Part shown: piece after piece, positions 10,249 through 19,353 of the stretch
Layout: every line of letters begins with the position of its first letter
Position numbering within the stretch: the stretch's first letter is position 1
Assembly (NCBI GenBank): GCA_937921685.1
Contig: CAKZUF010000048.1
Span: forward strand, 1-36,640
Source: an uncultured archaeon
GTDB lineage: Archaea > Thermoproteota > Nitrososphaeria_A > Caldarchaeales > Calditenuaceae
Length of the DNA stretch: 36,640 nucleotides
Reading direction: 5' to 3'
Position numbers and translations under genes: made by a program
The notes under the pieces: model-generated
What the model saw: the letters and a program-made list of their open reading frames with translations, nothing else
What the model was told of the DNA's origin: nothing
The model's database searches: none

Positions 10249-11415
10249 ATGCCGGCCCTCCTTAGATTCTCTGCCCCCAGAGGCCTGAAGGTCTCCAGAG
10301 CTGAGGGGCAGTATGTCTGGGATGCATCGGGGAGGAGATACTTAGACCTACATACTGGGCATGGGGCGGCGTTCCTAGGTCACAAAAACAAATACGTTGT
10401 CGCCAGGCTTAGGAGTCAGCTGGAGTCGATAACCTGTTTGCCCCCCATCTTTGATACGGACATACTTGAAATGGCTTTGGAGAGTATGGGTAGGATACTG
10501 CCAAGCCATCTCGGACACCTATTCTTCTTGAATAGTGGAAGCGAGGCCGTAGAGCTCGCCCTTAAGCTTGCGAGAAAGCGGAGCGGCAGAAGGGTCTTCG
10601 CATCCTTTACTGGAGCCTTCCACGGCAGGACGATGGCCGCCCTTAGCGTCACGCACAACCAGAGATACAGGCAGGGCTACGACCCATTCCCGGGAGAAAC
10701 GCTCTTCCTACCCTTCAACAATGTCGAAGCCCTCAGGGCCATTGATGAGAGGGTATCCGCCGTGATAGTTGAGCCTGTCCAGGGAGAAGGCGGGATACAC
10801 ATAGCCACGCGCGAGTTCATGAGGGCTTTGGAGGAGAGGTGCAGGGATGTCGGTGCCTACCTCATAGTTGACGAGGTTCAGGCTGGGTTCGGCAGGACTG
10901 GCCGCGTCTGGAGCCACACGGAGCACGGCGTCAAGCCCGACATAATGGTGGCGGGTAAGTCTATCGGCGGCGGATTTCCAGTGAGCGTGGTTGCTGTCTC
11001 AGAGGAGGTGGCGGCGGGGGTGGAGGAAGGTGAGCACGGCTCGACGCATGGGGGCAATCCACTGGCGTTGGCTGCTGTTGTCGGCGGTGTTGAGGCGCTT
11101 GAGCGCGAGAATGCCCCAGAAGCGGCGTCCAGGATGGGTGAGATTCTTGCCTCCCAGCTGAGAGAGGTTGCCTCCGAGTTTCCAAGCGTAGTAAGAGAGG
11201 TGAGGTGTAAGGGGTTGATGATCGGGGTCGAGCTCAAGGTGAAGGCCTCTCCGGTGATCACCGCTCTCCAAGAGGCTGGCGTCTTGGCTCTCAGGGCGGG
11301 GCTTATTGTTGTGAGATTCCTCCCCCCATACCTGATAAATGAAGAGGATGTCGGCGTGTCTATATCGGCCTTGGAAAAAGTCCTTCAACAGTCTGTCAAG
11401 GGTGGCGCAGGTTGA
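10249..11415 (+). CDS. lysJ: LysW-semialdehyde aminotransferase (ArgD/LysJ)
   Basis: class-III aminotransferase: LFFLNSGSEAVELALKLAR, LIVDEVQAGFGRTG, VAGKSIGGGFP. Confidence 0.93.
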   Translation: MPALLRFSAPRGLKVSRAEGQYVWDASGRRYLDLHTGHGAAFLGHKNKYVVARLRSQLESITCLPPIFDTDILEMALESMGRILPSHLGHLFFLNSGSEAVELALKLARKRSGRRVFASFTGAFHGRTMAALSVTHNQRYRQGYDPFPGETLFLPFNNVEALRAIDERVSAVIVEPVQGEGGIHIATREFMRALEERCRDVGAYLIVDEVQAGFGRTGRVWSHTEHGVKPDIMVAGKSIGGGFPVSVVAVSEEVAAGVEEGEHGSTHGGNPLALAAVVGGVEALERENAPEAASRMGEILASQLREVASEFPSVVREVRCKGLMIGVELKVKASPVITALQEAGVLALRAGLIVVRFLPPYLINEEDVGVSISALEKVLQQSVKGGAG

Positions 11416-12479
11416 GGGTTGAGGAGGTGCTGCTAGAGCTCCTCAGCAAGTATACTCCGACTGGAATGGAGCAGAGGCTCGCCGAAACGATGAACATCCT
11501 CGCCCGCAGGCTTGGCTACGACTCACTCGAGATAGACGGTGCCGGGAACTATCTTTTTAGGAGGGGGAGCGGTGCGAGGGTCCTTTTGCTGGCTGGTCAC
11601 GTCGACACTGTCCCTGGCGAGTTTGGATATGGTGTGAGGGGCTCGGAGGTCTATGGCAGGGGAGCTGTGGATGCTAAGGGCCCGCTGGCTGCCATGCTCG
11701 TGGGCGCATCCATGGCGAGGATTGACCCCGATGCCGCGACCGTTATTGTCGCGGGGCTTGTGGATGAAGAGGGTGAAGGTAAAGGGGCGCAGGAGCTTCT
11801 GGGCAGGGGGCTGAGACCGGAGGGCGTCATCATAGGCGAGCCCACAGGTGGTAACGGCATCGCAGTGAGCTATAGGGGCAGCCTAACCGTAAAAATCTAC
11901 GCGACAGCCAGGGGCGGCCACAGCTCAGCCCCATATATGGGAGAGTCGGCTCTGGACAAGCTACTCGACGCGATACGAGACATCAGGCTGAGTTTCGCTG
12001 GCAAAAGCTACGAGAACCCCACATCCGCCGTAACAATGATACGCGCCGGCGATTGGCCTACAAAGCTCCCCGAGTCCGCTGAGGCAATAGTCAACGTCCG
12101 ATACCCACCCGGCGTCGACTCCTCCGCCATATTGGAGAGGGTGGAGGCTGCAGTGACCCTTCACCGTTGCAGCATGGAGGTGCTAGACATGACGGAGCCA
12201 GTCGAGACCCGGCTCTCCTCCCCAGTCGTCAGGGCGCTCACCCGCTCCATCCTCAGGCAGGGTGGAAGGCCGCGGATACTCAAGAAGACGGGCGCAAGCG
12301 ATATGAACATACTCTACAGGCTTACGCGAAACATTGCGGCCTACGGCCCCGGAAACTCTCTCCTCGCGCACACGTCAGAGGAAGCTGTAGGCATAGTGGA
12401 GCTTGAATTCGCCGCCAAAGTCATAGCCGGGGCCGTGGAGGAGTTCCTCAACATCACCGCTAAAGGGCCTGAGCGTTAA
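11412..12479 (+). CDS. lysK: LysW-lysine/ornithine hydrolase (LysK, M20 family)
   Basis: VLLLAGHVDTVPGEF, GAVDAKGPLAAML, VAGLVDEEGEGKGA, GHSSAP; 4-bp overlap with lysJ. Confidence 0.93.
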   Translation: MRVEEVLLELLSKYTPTGMEQRLAETMNILARRLGYDSLEIDGAGNYLFRRGSGARVLLLAGHVDTVPGEFGYGVRGSEVYGRGAVDAKGPLAAMLVGASMARIDPDAATVIVAGLVDEEGEGKGAQELLGRGLRPEGVIIGEPTGGNGIAVSYRGSLTVKIYATARGGHSSAPYMGESALDKLLDAIRDIRLSFAGKSYENPTSAVTMIRAGDWPTKLPESAEAIVNVRYPPGVDSSAILERVEAAVTLHRCSMEVLDMTEPVETRLSSPVVRALTRSILRQGGRPRILKKTGASDMNILYRLTRNIAAYGPGNSLLAHTSEEAVGIVELEFAAKVIAGAVEEFLNITAKGPER

Positions 12480-13899
12480 AGGCCCTCTCCACCACATCCT
12501 CAAGCACCTTCCTATTCTCTGAGACCCATGCCCTCAGCTCCCCGACTCTACGCTCCATCTCCTCCACCATCCTCCTAACCTCGCTAGGGTTCGACGACCC
12601 CAGCGTAGTGTAGTTAGAGACGATTGTGCGCGGGTCTAGAATCTTGGAAACCTCCTCTAGGGTGAGCTTAGCCGGTACTCCCTCCTCCTCAAGCACCTGC
12701 TGCAGCACCTCCTCCGTGAGGCCTTTCTCGGCCAGCATGCGAGCAATCCTGCCACAGGCCCTGTGGGCCCGCCTGAAGCCGATGCCATACTCTAGTGTCA
12801 AGTAGTTTGCGAGCTCCACCATCCCTGCCTCCATCCCACATCTCTTAAGGGCGGCCTCGGCGTCAACCCTCAGCGTCCCCACCAACGTGGCCAGCAGCTT
12901 TACGGTGCTCTCCGCCTCCCTGAGCAGCCTCCAGATAGAGGGGGTCACCTGCTGGAGGTCGAGGACATAGCCCCCAACCCTCCTCTGAATCATGGAGGCC
13001 ACCCTGACAACCTCACCCAGAGCCTCAGACACCTTCGTCCTCGCAACCTCGAGGAGGACAGGGTTCCTCTTCTGGGGCATTATGCTGCTGGTCGAGCAGA
13101 ACTCGTCACCCATATCCAGAAGCCCCAGCGTGAAGTCGTGTATCAGCCACTCTGCCATGTCCGACACCACTATGAGGAGCTTCAGCCCCGCTGAGAGTAG
13201 GTCGACGGCGAAGTCGCGGCTAGAGGATGCGTCGAGGGCATGCACCAGGACTCGTTTAAAGCCTAGCTGCTCCGCAAGCCATTTCCTGTCGATTGGTAGG
13301 GTGGATCCGCAGCAGGCCGCCGCGCCTTGTGGGCACTGGTCCAGCTCCTCGTAGGCCTTGGCTAGGCTTCCGAGGGCCGATAGCATTCTTGAGGCGTAGT
13401 GTGTGAGTGCGAAGCCAAAGGTGACGGGCGCGGCCGTCTGTTGGTGGGTTGTGGCAGGATAGACTGTCTCAGCCTCCTCCAGCGCCCTCGAGAGCAGGGC
13501 CTCAACAAGCCCAAGCGACGCCTCCATCAACGCCAGGGCCCCAGACTTAGCCCTCATCCTTATGGCCGTGGCCACAGAGTCATTCCTGCTCTTGCCGAGG
13601 GCGAGGTTCTCACCAGCCTCCGGCACAGCCCTGACGAGATAGTCCTCAACAACCATGTGGACGTCTTCGAGCCTAGGATCCTCCATCTTCAACGGGTTCC
13701 TATAGGCCTCTCTAAGGGCCGCCAGCCCCCTAGCTAGTGCGTCGCCGCTTAGGTGGCCGATTCTCGCCAGCATCTTAAGGTGGACGGCATTTACCACAAT
13801 GACCTCGCCATAGATCTCTTGGTCAAATCTTAGGGAGGATGTATACTCGGCGACGTCCCGCGGCAGCTCGCCCCTCAGCCTGCCGAGTCTGAAGGCCAT
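12460..13899 (-). CDS. argH: argininosuccinate lyase
   Basis: GKSRNDSVATAIRM, THQQTAAPVTFG, SSIMPQKRNP signature. Confidence 0.95.
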   Translation of the reverse strand: MAFRLGRLRGELPRDVAEYTSSLRFDQEIYGEVIVVNAVHLKMLARIGHLSGDALARGLAALREAYRNPLKMEDPRLEDVHMVVEDYLVRAVPEAGENLALGKSRNDSVATAIRMRAKSGALALMEASLGLVEALLSRALEEAETVYPATTHQQTAAPVTFGFALTHYASRMLSALGSLAKAYEELDQCPQGAAACCGSTLPIDRKWLAEQLGFKRVLVHALDASSSRDFAVDLLSAGLKLLIVVSDMAEWLIHDFTLGLLDMGDEFCSTSSIMPQKRNPVLLEVARTKVSEALGEVVRVASMIQRRVGGYVLDLQQVTPSIWRLLREAESTVKLLATLVGTLRVDAEAALKRCGMEAGMVELANYLTLEYGIGFRRAHRACGRIARMLAEKGLTEEVLQQVLEEEGVPAKLTLEEVSKILDPRTIVSNYTTLGSSNPSEVRRMVEEMERRVGELRAWVSENRKVLEDVVERAFNAQAL

Positions 13900-13968
13900 C
13901 CCTCAGCCACTCTCACCAGAGCAGGAGGTTCTAGAATAAATGCTAGCGCCGGAGGGCCTCCTTCTATC

Positions 13969-14868
13969 TCAGCGCGTAAGCCTGACTATGTTCTCCCTAC
14001 CCTCCCTCACCCGCGTAACCCTGCCCTCAGACTCCAACATCTTGAGAATGGTGCTGACGGTGGATTTTGAGAGGCCGCTCTCCCGCACGATCTGGGACTG
14101 GTAAACAACCCCACCATGCCTCTTAATAATTCTGATCACTATGTCAAGCTCGCTCTCCCGCGGCCGCCTCCTACCCCGCATCCTATAGGCAGCGTATATC
14201 ACGGGGATCGAGGCTGCTGCCCCGCCTGCGACATAGAGTAGGACGGGCTCGCCCCATTGCGGGGCTGGGCCCTGAGGCTGGGCGGCGGGTCTTATCACGA
14301 GTCGAGGCTCACCATCCGTGAAGACCATCCTGCCCCTCCACTCAACATAGTCGGCCCCCCGACCGTCGGGTGTCGGTCTTGCCTCAGCCACCTCGAACCC
14401 TGCGGGAATCTTGACCCTGAGGGTCTCGCCTTCTGATAGGTAGAAACCGCCTATGAAGACGTCTCCCAGCTCAATCGCGCCGGTGGGCGTGGTTTTCGCG
14501 AAGCCCCGCCAAGTAAACTCGATCCTGATTAGCCCCATTTTTCCGCTCACGGTCTCAACTGTCTCCACTCCTACGCTGAGGCCTTCAATCGACATGCTCC
14601 GTCCAAGCACTCGGGAGGCGTCGGAGACTATGGTGCCGATCCTCGCGCTGTAGTCCGCAGTGAGGTTCTCAGGATGTGTCGCCATGCTCTTGAATATCTC
14701 GATCTCGTCGGGCGTAGAGAGGGGGAATCGATGCTCGATTACCCAGTCGGCGGAGCCATCGGGAAGAATTGTGAGATGATACACGGTGTAGGAGGGTAAC
14801 GCTAGGGCTGCTGCAAGTGCTATAATCCACATCATCCCTATCCCCGCCACTTGACTGGCAGCAACCAT
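13969..14868 (-). CDS. membrane-anchored protein with extracytoplasmic domain and C-terminal winged HTH
   Basis: N-terminal hydrophobic segment, internal TM (VLLYVAGGAAASIPVIYAAY), C-terminal IVRESGLSKSTVSTILKMLESEGRVTRVREGRE. Confidence 0.75.
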   Translation of the reverse strand: MVAASQVAGIGMMWIIALAAALALPSYTVYHLTILPDGSADWVIEHRFPLSTPDEIEIFKSMATHPENLTADYSARIGTIVSDASRVLGRSMSIEGLSVGVETVETVSGKMGLIRIEFTWRGFAKTTPTGAIELGDVFIGGFYLSEGETLRVKIPAGFEVAEARPTPDGRGADYVEWRGRMVFTDGEPRLVIRPAAQPQGPAPQWGEPVLLYVAGGAAASIPVIYAAYRMRGRRRPRESELDIVIRIIKRHGGVVYQSQIVRESGLSKSTVSTILKMLESEGRVTRVREGRENIVRLTR

Positions 14869-14924
14869 CCCTCACGCTGGGTATCAAATAATTGTTTTCC
14901 CATAACAGGGTGTTGGTATTTCGG

Positions 14925-15755
14925 CTATCTGTCCCCCCTCCTCGTGCTGTAGGACCTCCCACGCTCCTCCCCTCTACCCCTCTCTTCACCAACATTTACG
15001 ACGGTCGTAGTGTATGTCGATTCAGATTCATGGCCTCTTCCTCGGTTTCCATGCTCATTACCTCTATGCCGCTCCCCCGCTTCCTCTGCCTGAGTATTCG
15101 TTGTATTGGAGGAAGGAGGGCCTCTCACCCTACCCCTGCTCTCATGGGATTGGGTGGTTGTGGTTGTTGTCGAGTTTGACGCCTCCCCCCTTCTCAACTC
15201 GCTCCTCATCCGCTCTCCTATCTCTCTCGCCTCCTCTGAGACTCTTCTCCCAAACTCTCTGTTTATCTCCCTCAGCTTCTCAACCTTCTCCTTGACGATC
15301 TCCCTCATCTTTGAGGAGTATTCCTGCAGGAGTTTACCGAGCCTCTCTGACGACTTGGCCAGGGCCTTCAGCTCGCTCCTTAACTCGCTGAGCCTCGCCA
15401 AATACTCCTCCCGCGTAATGTTCCCCGCTGCATACAGCATGTTAAGCTCCCGTATAGCCTCCTTTATCTCCAATGTTCTGTTAAGCCTCTCCTCGATGAA
15501 ACTCCTGATAAGCTCTGTCTTATTCTCTATCAACTCCTCCTGCTTCAGCTTGAACTCCAGAATCGCATTCCTAATCGCCTGCTTGTGCTCCTCTATTATC
15601 GTGTGTAGTGTCTCGGTTAGCTGGAGTCCGAGCGGCAGGTCCTCTGTCTCCTCCTGCCCCTCCTGCGCGGCGGCCCAATTACTGAACAGCGCAGTGGCGA
15701 GTAGTAAGACCGTTAAGAGGGCTGCCGAGAGCTGGATCGGGTGGCGCATCATCAC
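14925..15755 (-). CDS. secreted coiled-coil protein with Ser/Thr/Arg-rich tail
   Basis: signal peptide MMMRHPIQLSAALLTVLLLATALFSNWAAAQ; Lys/Glu-rich helices; low-complexity C-terminus. Confidence 0.7.
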   Translation of the reverse strand: MMMRHPIQLSAALLTVLLLATALFSNWAAAQEGQEETEDLPLGLQLTETLHTIIEEHKQAIRNAILEFKLKQEELIENKTELIRSFIEERLNRTLEIKEAIRELNMLYAAGNITREEYLARLSELRSELKALAKSSERLGKLLQEYSSKMREIVKEKVEKLREINREFGRRVSEEAREIGERMRSELRRGEASNSTTTTTTQSHESRGRVRGPPSSNTTNTQAEEAGERHRGNEHGNRGRGHESESTYTTTVVNVGEERGRGEERGRSYSTRRGDR

Positions 15756-15904
15756 GGTGTATGGCTGTTATAGGGGGTAAAAGCCTTCCTAGAATAGAAT
15801 ATCCCAAATCTTGGCTCATGATCGTTTCTGACTGTTTTAACGGTCCTTGGAGGCCCGGGTAGGGCTTGCGGAGCCGGGGCGCGGTTGCGGCGGGCGGGAA
15901 TCCA

Positions 15905-16636
15905 CTAAGTTATCTCCCTGATCGTGCCGTCCCTCATCCCGACAATGACCTTATAGCCCCTGTTCGGGAAGACGCCAGCCTCTACAACCCCGGGAATCAT
16001 CTTCAGCTCTCTCTCAATAAGGGGCGGGTCATCCAACACGCCCACCTCAACAAGCATCAAGACGTTCCCGTTATCTGTTATGACGGGGCCTGCCTTCCCC
16101 TCGCAGGTCCTAGCCTTCACACCCCACCCCCTAGCTCGCAGCAGCCGTGGCAGCGCTGGTGCCGCGTATGGTAGGACCTCAAGCGGTATCGGAGAAGACA
16201 GTCTCTCGGCCAGTTTCACCTCCGTCCCTATCAAGAGCACGGACCTTGCAAGTCTCATCAAGAGCTTCTCCCTAGCCAGCGCTCCGCCCATCCCCTTCAC
16301 TAGGTCGCCCGCGAAGCTGCACTGGTCGAAGCTGTCGACGTAGATGTCGACACCCTCATAGTTGTAGAGGCTTCCAATCCTGAAGCCGTTTTCAGAGGCG
16401 GCGGCCTCCGCCTGCAGGGACGTCGGGATTACGGCCTCAACTATCCGCGCCCCCTCCGATGCGGCCAGTGACTTGATGAAGGCTGCAGACGTCCTCCCAC
16501 TCCCAAGCCCCAGCACTATTCCGCGGCCAAGGCCGGCAACCCTCTCAACCGCCACCCTGACAACAGCCTCAAAACCTTTACCCGCCTCCAAAGCCCTCCA
16601 AATGCCCGTCGCCAAGCCAGCCCATAAGCTTGCCAC
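15905..16636 (-). CDS. rpiA: ribose-5-phosphate isomerase A
   Basis: VLGLGSGRTSAAFIKSLA, DIYVDSFDQC, KGMGGALAREKLL. Confidence 0.93.
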   Translation of the reverse strand: MASLWAGLATGIWRALEAGKGFEAVVRVAVERVAGLGRGIVLGLGSGRTSAAFIKSLAASEGARIVEAVIPTSLQAEAAASENGFRIGSLYNYEGVDIYVDSFDQCSFAGDLVKGMGGALAREKLLMRLARSVLLIGTEVKLAERLSSPIPLEVLPYAAPALPRLLRARGWGVKARTCEGKAGPVITDNGNVLMLVEVGVLDDPPLIERELKMIPGVVEAGVFPNRGYKVIVGMRDGTIREIT

Positions 16637-16712
16637 CCAAGCTGGGGCACATCTGACCCCGGGTAATCCCTAGGGCTCGCCCGGCTATTGTGACTCGTGC
16701 CCAGTTTTAATA

Positions 16713-16961
16713 GTGCTGGAGTATCATCTAACTTGTGGCGGAGGCGAAGGCCCTGTGGGGGTCCTCAGATGGCTTCTGCGGCTGCTTAGGACTGGTCGTC
16801 CCCCTAGGCGTATAACCGTTACGCCTGAGGATTTGGCGTATGCCGAGAGGATTCTTGGGGAGGTATCGAATGGTGACAGGGTTTCACGCTTGGAGGCTAG
16901 GCTTGAGAGGGTGCGGAGGGAGGTAGACCGGCTTAGGGAGCGGCTTAGGAGTGAGGCGTAG
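16713..16961 (+). CDS. small hypothetical protein with coiled-coil C-terminus
   Basis: ORF with RLEARLERVRREVDRLRERLRSEA tail; start uncertain. Confidence 0.5.
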   Translation: MLEYHLTCGGGEGPVGVLRWLLRLLRTGRPPRRITVTPEDLAYAERILGEVSNGDRVSRLEARLERVRREVDRLRERLRSEA

Positions 16962-16979
16962 GGGATATTTTAAAGGGTA

Positions 16980-16990
16980 GATTTAAATAT
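16980..16990 (+). promoter_or_regulatory. TATA box of the BtuF/FecB-type operon
   Basis: GATTTAAATAT about 25 bp upstream of the ATG at 17013. Confidence 0.6.
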
Positions 16991-16992
16991 CG

Positions 16993-17013
16993 TTGGATGG
17001 ATATTCCATCCAA
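16993..17013. promoter_or_regulatory. palindromic operator candidate TTGGATGGA-TAT-TCCATCCAA
   Basis: perfect 9-bp inverted repeat, 3-bp spacer, between TATA box and start codon. Confidence 0.6.
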
Positions 17014-18281
17014 TGTCTCTGGAGCGCAAAGCCATACCCATAATCGCAGCCCTGCTCGCCATAGGGTTTATAGCAGGTCTGGCTGCAGCCGCCCTCACAC
17101 CGGTAATCCCCCAGCGCGTCACAACCCTCACCACCACACAGACCATAGTCACCACTAGGACCGAAGCCTACACCGCCCCCCTCGAGAGGACAGCCACATT
17201 GACCGTAACCACCACTTTCAGGCTGACAGAGACGGTCAGGCAGCCTCCCCGTCTACCACTCGAGCTGGAGGTCAAATATTCTAAACTATTCGAGATAAAG
17301 CTGTTCGACGGCTATAAGGTTGTCAGAGACGCCTTGAATAGGACTCTCATACTGGTGCCCCGCGGCCGTGAGCCACCCTCCGGCCTAAGCGGCCTCATTG
17401 TCTACACGCCTGTCGAGAGGGTTGTCCTCATGTCTGCCACGCATGTGGCACTGGTTGAGAGGCTCAGAGAACATGCACCGTGGATACTTGACAGGGTTGT
17501 AGGCATCATGTGGGGAAGGGGGTATGAATGGTATTTTGAGGATGTGGCGGAGAGGCTCTCGAGGGGCGTGATAAGGGACGTTGGGCCGGACTACTCGCCC
17601 AACTTCGAGGAGCTCGTAGCCCTCAAGCCCGACCTCGTAATCATATACACCTTCCCAGGCTCAGACCTGCCCCAGAGGCTGGATGAGCTCAAAATACCCT
17701 ACGTAGTCAACAACGAGTACCTGGAGACAAGCCCGCTCGGCCGCTTCGAGTGGATAAAGCTGATAGCAACATTCTTTGACCTAGACGAAGAGGCGTACAG
17801 GATATTCGCGGAGGTTGAGAGGAAGGTCGGCGTCGTCGTTGATGATGTTCGGAGGTCCGGGTTTGATGCACCGCTTGTGTGCTGGCTCATGGTCTACAGG
17901 GGGACAGTGTATGTGGCTGGAGGAGAGTCCTTCCCGGCTAATGCTCTGAGGATGCTTGGAGCCAGGTATGCTTTCTCCGACATAAAATCAACCGGCAGCG
18001 TAACAGTCAACATTGAGGAAGTGCTGTCAAGGTGCAGGGATGCGGATGTCGTAGTATATCCAACCAGCTTCGTCTCCTCCCTCTCAGACATCCTGTCAGA
18101 GGCGCCAGAGTTAAAGGAGATCAGGGCCTTTAAGGAGGGCATGGTCTACGCCTACTCTCCCACCATATACCAGCTGGGATACTACGACACTGAGGGTTGG
18201 GTCAGAAGCCTGGCAATCATACTCTACCCCAACCTATACCCAGGCGGAGAGGCGAGATACTTCGTGAGGCTGGGAGGCTGA
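17013..18281 (+). CDS. iron complex/cobalamin ABC transporter substrate-binding protein
   Basis: N-terminal TM anchor, Thr-rich linker, BtuF/FhuD-like core (VALKPDLVIIYTFPGSDLPQRLDELKIPYVV). Confidence 0.9.
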   Translation: MSLERKAIPIIAALLAIGFIAGLAAAALTPVIPQRVTTLTTTQTIVTTRTEAYTAPLERTATLTVTTTFRLTETVRQPPRLPLELEVKYSKLFEIKLFDGYKVVRDALNRTLILVPRGREPPSGLSGLIVYTPVERVVLMSATHVALVERLREHAPWILDRVVGIMWGRGYEWYFEDVAERLSRGVIRDVGPDYSPNFEELVALKPDLVIIYTFPGSDLPQRLDELKIPYVVNNEYLETSPLGRFEWIKLIATFFDLDEEAYRIFAEVERKVGVVVDDVRRSGFDAPLVCWLMVYRGTVYVAGGESFPANALRMLGARYAFSDIKSTGSVTVNIEEVLSRCRDADVVVYPTSFVSSLSDILSEAPELKEIRAFKEGMVYAYSPTIYQLGYYDTEGWVRSLAIILYPNLYPGGEARYFVRLGG

Positions 18282-18285
18282 AGGG

Positions 18286-19353
18286 GTGGTGAGACCACTG
18301 AGGCGAGGGACCCTGGTGGAGCTGGCCGCGGCGGCCGAGCTCAAGTCTTCGCGTAGTGGGCGCGTGCTGCTCCTCCTCTGCTTACCTATTGTACCATTAT
18401 TCATAGCCTCAATAGTTCTCGGCGGCTACGCAATTCATCCATTGGATGCGTTGATAGCTTTGGCTGGTGGTGGGGGGACCGAGGAGTCGCTCATCGTCCA
18501 ATCCATCAGGCTTCCAAGGGCTCTGGCTGCGATGCTGGGTGGAGCATCCCTAGGCGTTGCAGGGGCCATACTTCAAGCCCTCTTCAGAAACCCGCTGGCA
18601 GACCCCTACATATTGGGCGTCTCAGCCGGCTCAAGCCTCTTCCTCGCACTCTCAATCTTCGCAGGGGCGACACTAGGCCTCTGGACACCTACAAGCCCCT
18701 ACTCCCTCTACATGGCCGCCTTCATCGGAGCCCTCACCGTCGTAATAGTCATGGTCGCCCTGTCCGGAGTAGTGCGCGCCACCACAACAATATTGATTGC
18801 GGGCATAATGTTCTCATACCTAGCATACGCGGTCACCAACATCCTGCAGGTATTCGCCGACATCGAGAGGCTCAGGGCCTTCACATACTGGGTCATGGGG
18901 AGCTTCTCGGGGGTTAGGTGGAGCATCTTAAGCCCAGGCCTGCCTATCCTCCTCATCTTCCTAGCCGCGACGATATTTCTCTGCAAGCCCCTGAATGCCC
19001 TGCTCTTGGGCGAGGATTATGCGAGGAGTATGGGGATGAACCTGAATAGGGCGAGGATGTTCATAGTCGCTGCCGCAGCCCTGCCCGTCTCAATCGTCAC
19101 GACCATAGCCGGCTCAGTAGGCTTCATCGGCCTCTCAGCACCCTACTTGGCCCGCCAGCTCACGCGAACCTCAAACCATTTCACAATCATCCCCGCATCA
19201 GCCCTCCTCGGCTCAACCCTCGCCACAACCGCGGACCTACTCTCACGCCTAGCCCTCAAACCCCTCGAGATACCGATAACGGCTGTAACGGCTCTCTTCG
19301 GCGCGCCCTTGGTAATCTACCTACTCCTGAGGGGTCGGGGTGTCCAGGTTTGA
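18286..19353 (+). CDS. FecCD/BtuC family permease
   Basis: SIRLPRALAAMLGGASLGVAGAILQALFRNPLADPYILGVSAGSS. Confidence 0.95.
   Translation: MVRPLRRGTLVELAAAAELKSSRSGRVLLLLCLPIVPLFIASIVLGGYAIHPLDALIALAGGGGTEESLIVQSIRLPRALAAMLGGASLGVAGAILQALFRNPLADPYILGVSAGSSLFLALSIFAGATLGLWTPTSPYSLYMAAFIGALTVVIVMVALSGVVRATTTILIAGIMFSYLAYAVTNILQVFADIERLRAFTYWVMGSFSGVRWSILSPGLPILLIFLAATIFLCKPLNALLLGEDYARSMGMNLNRARMFIVAAAALPVSIVTTIAGSVGFIGLSAPYLARQLTRTSNHFTIIPASALLGSTLATTADLLSRLALKPLEIPITAVTALFGAPLVIYLLLRGRGVQV

Noticed and set aside
9510-10250. 246-aa minus-strand ORF opposite the second ATP-grasp gene
   Set aside because: Long open antisense frame due to high GC; plus-strand product has clear family motifs.
10878-11388. 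minus-strand ORFs opposite lysJ
   Set aside because: Ser/Thr/Pro/Arg-rich shadows of a strong class-III aminotransferase gene.
15106-15780. 224-aa plus-strand Ser/Leu-rich ORF
   Set aside because: Antisense of the coiled-coil protein gene; composition is a by-product of Glu/Arg/Lys codons on the other strand.
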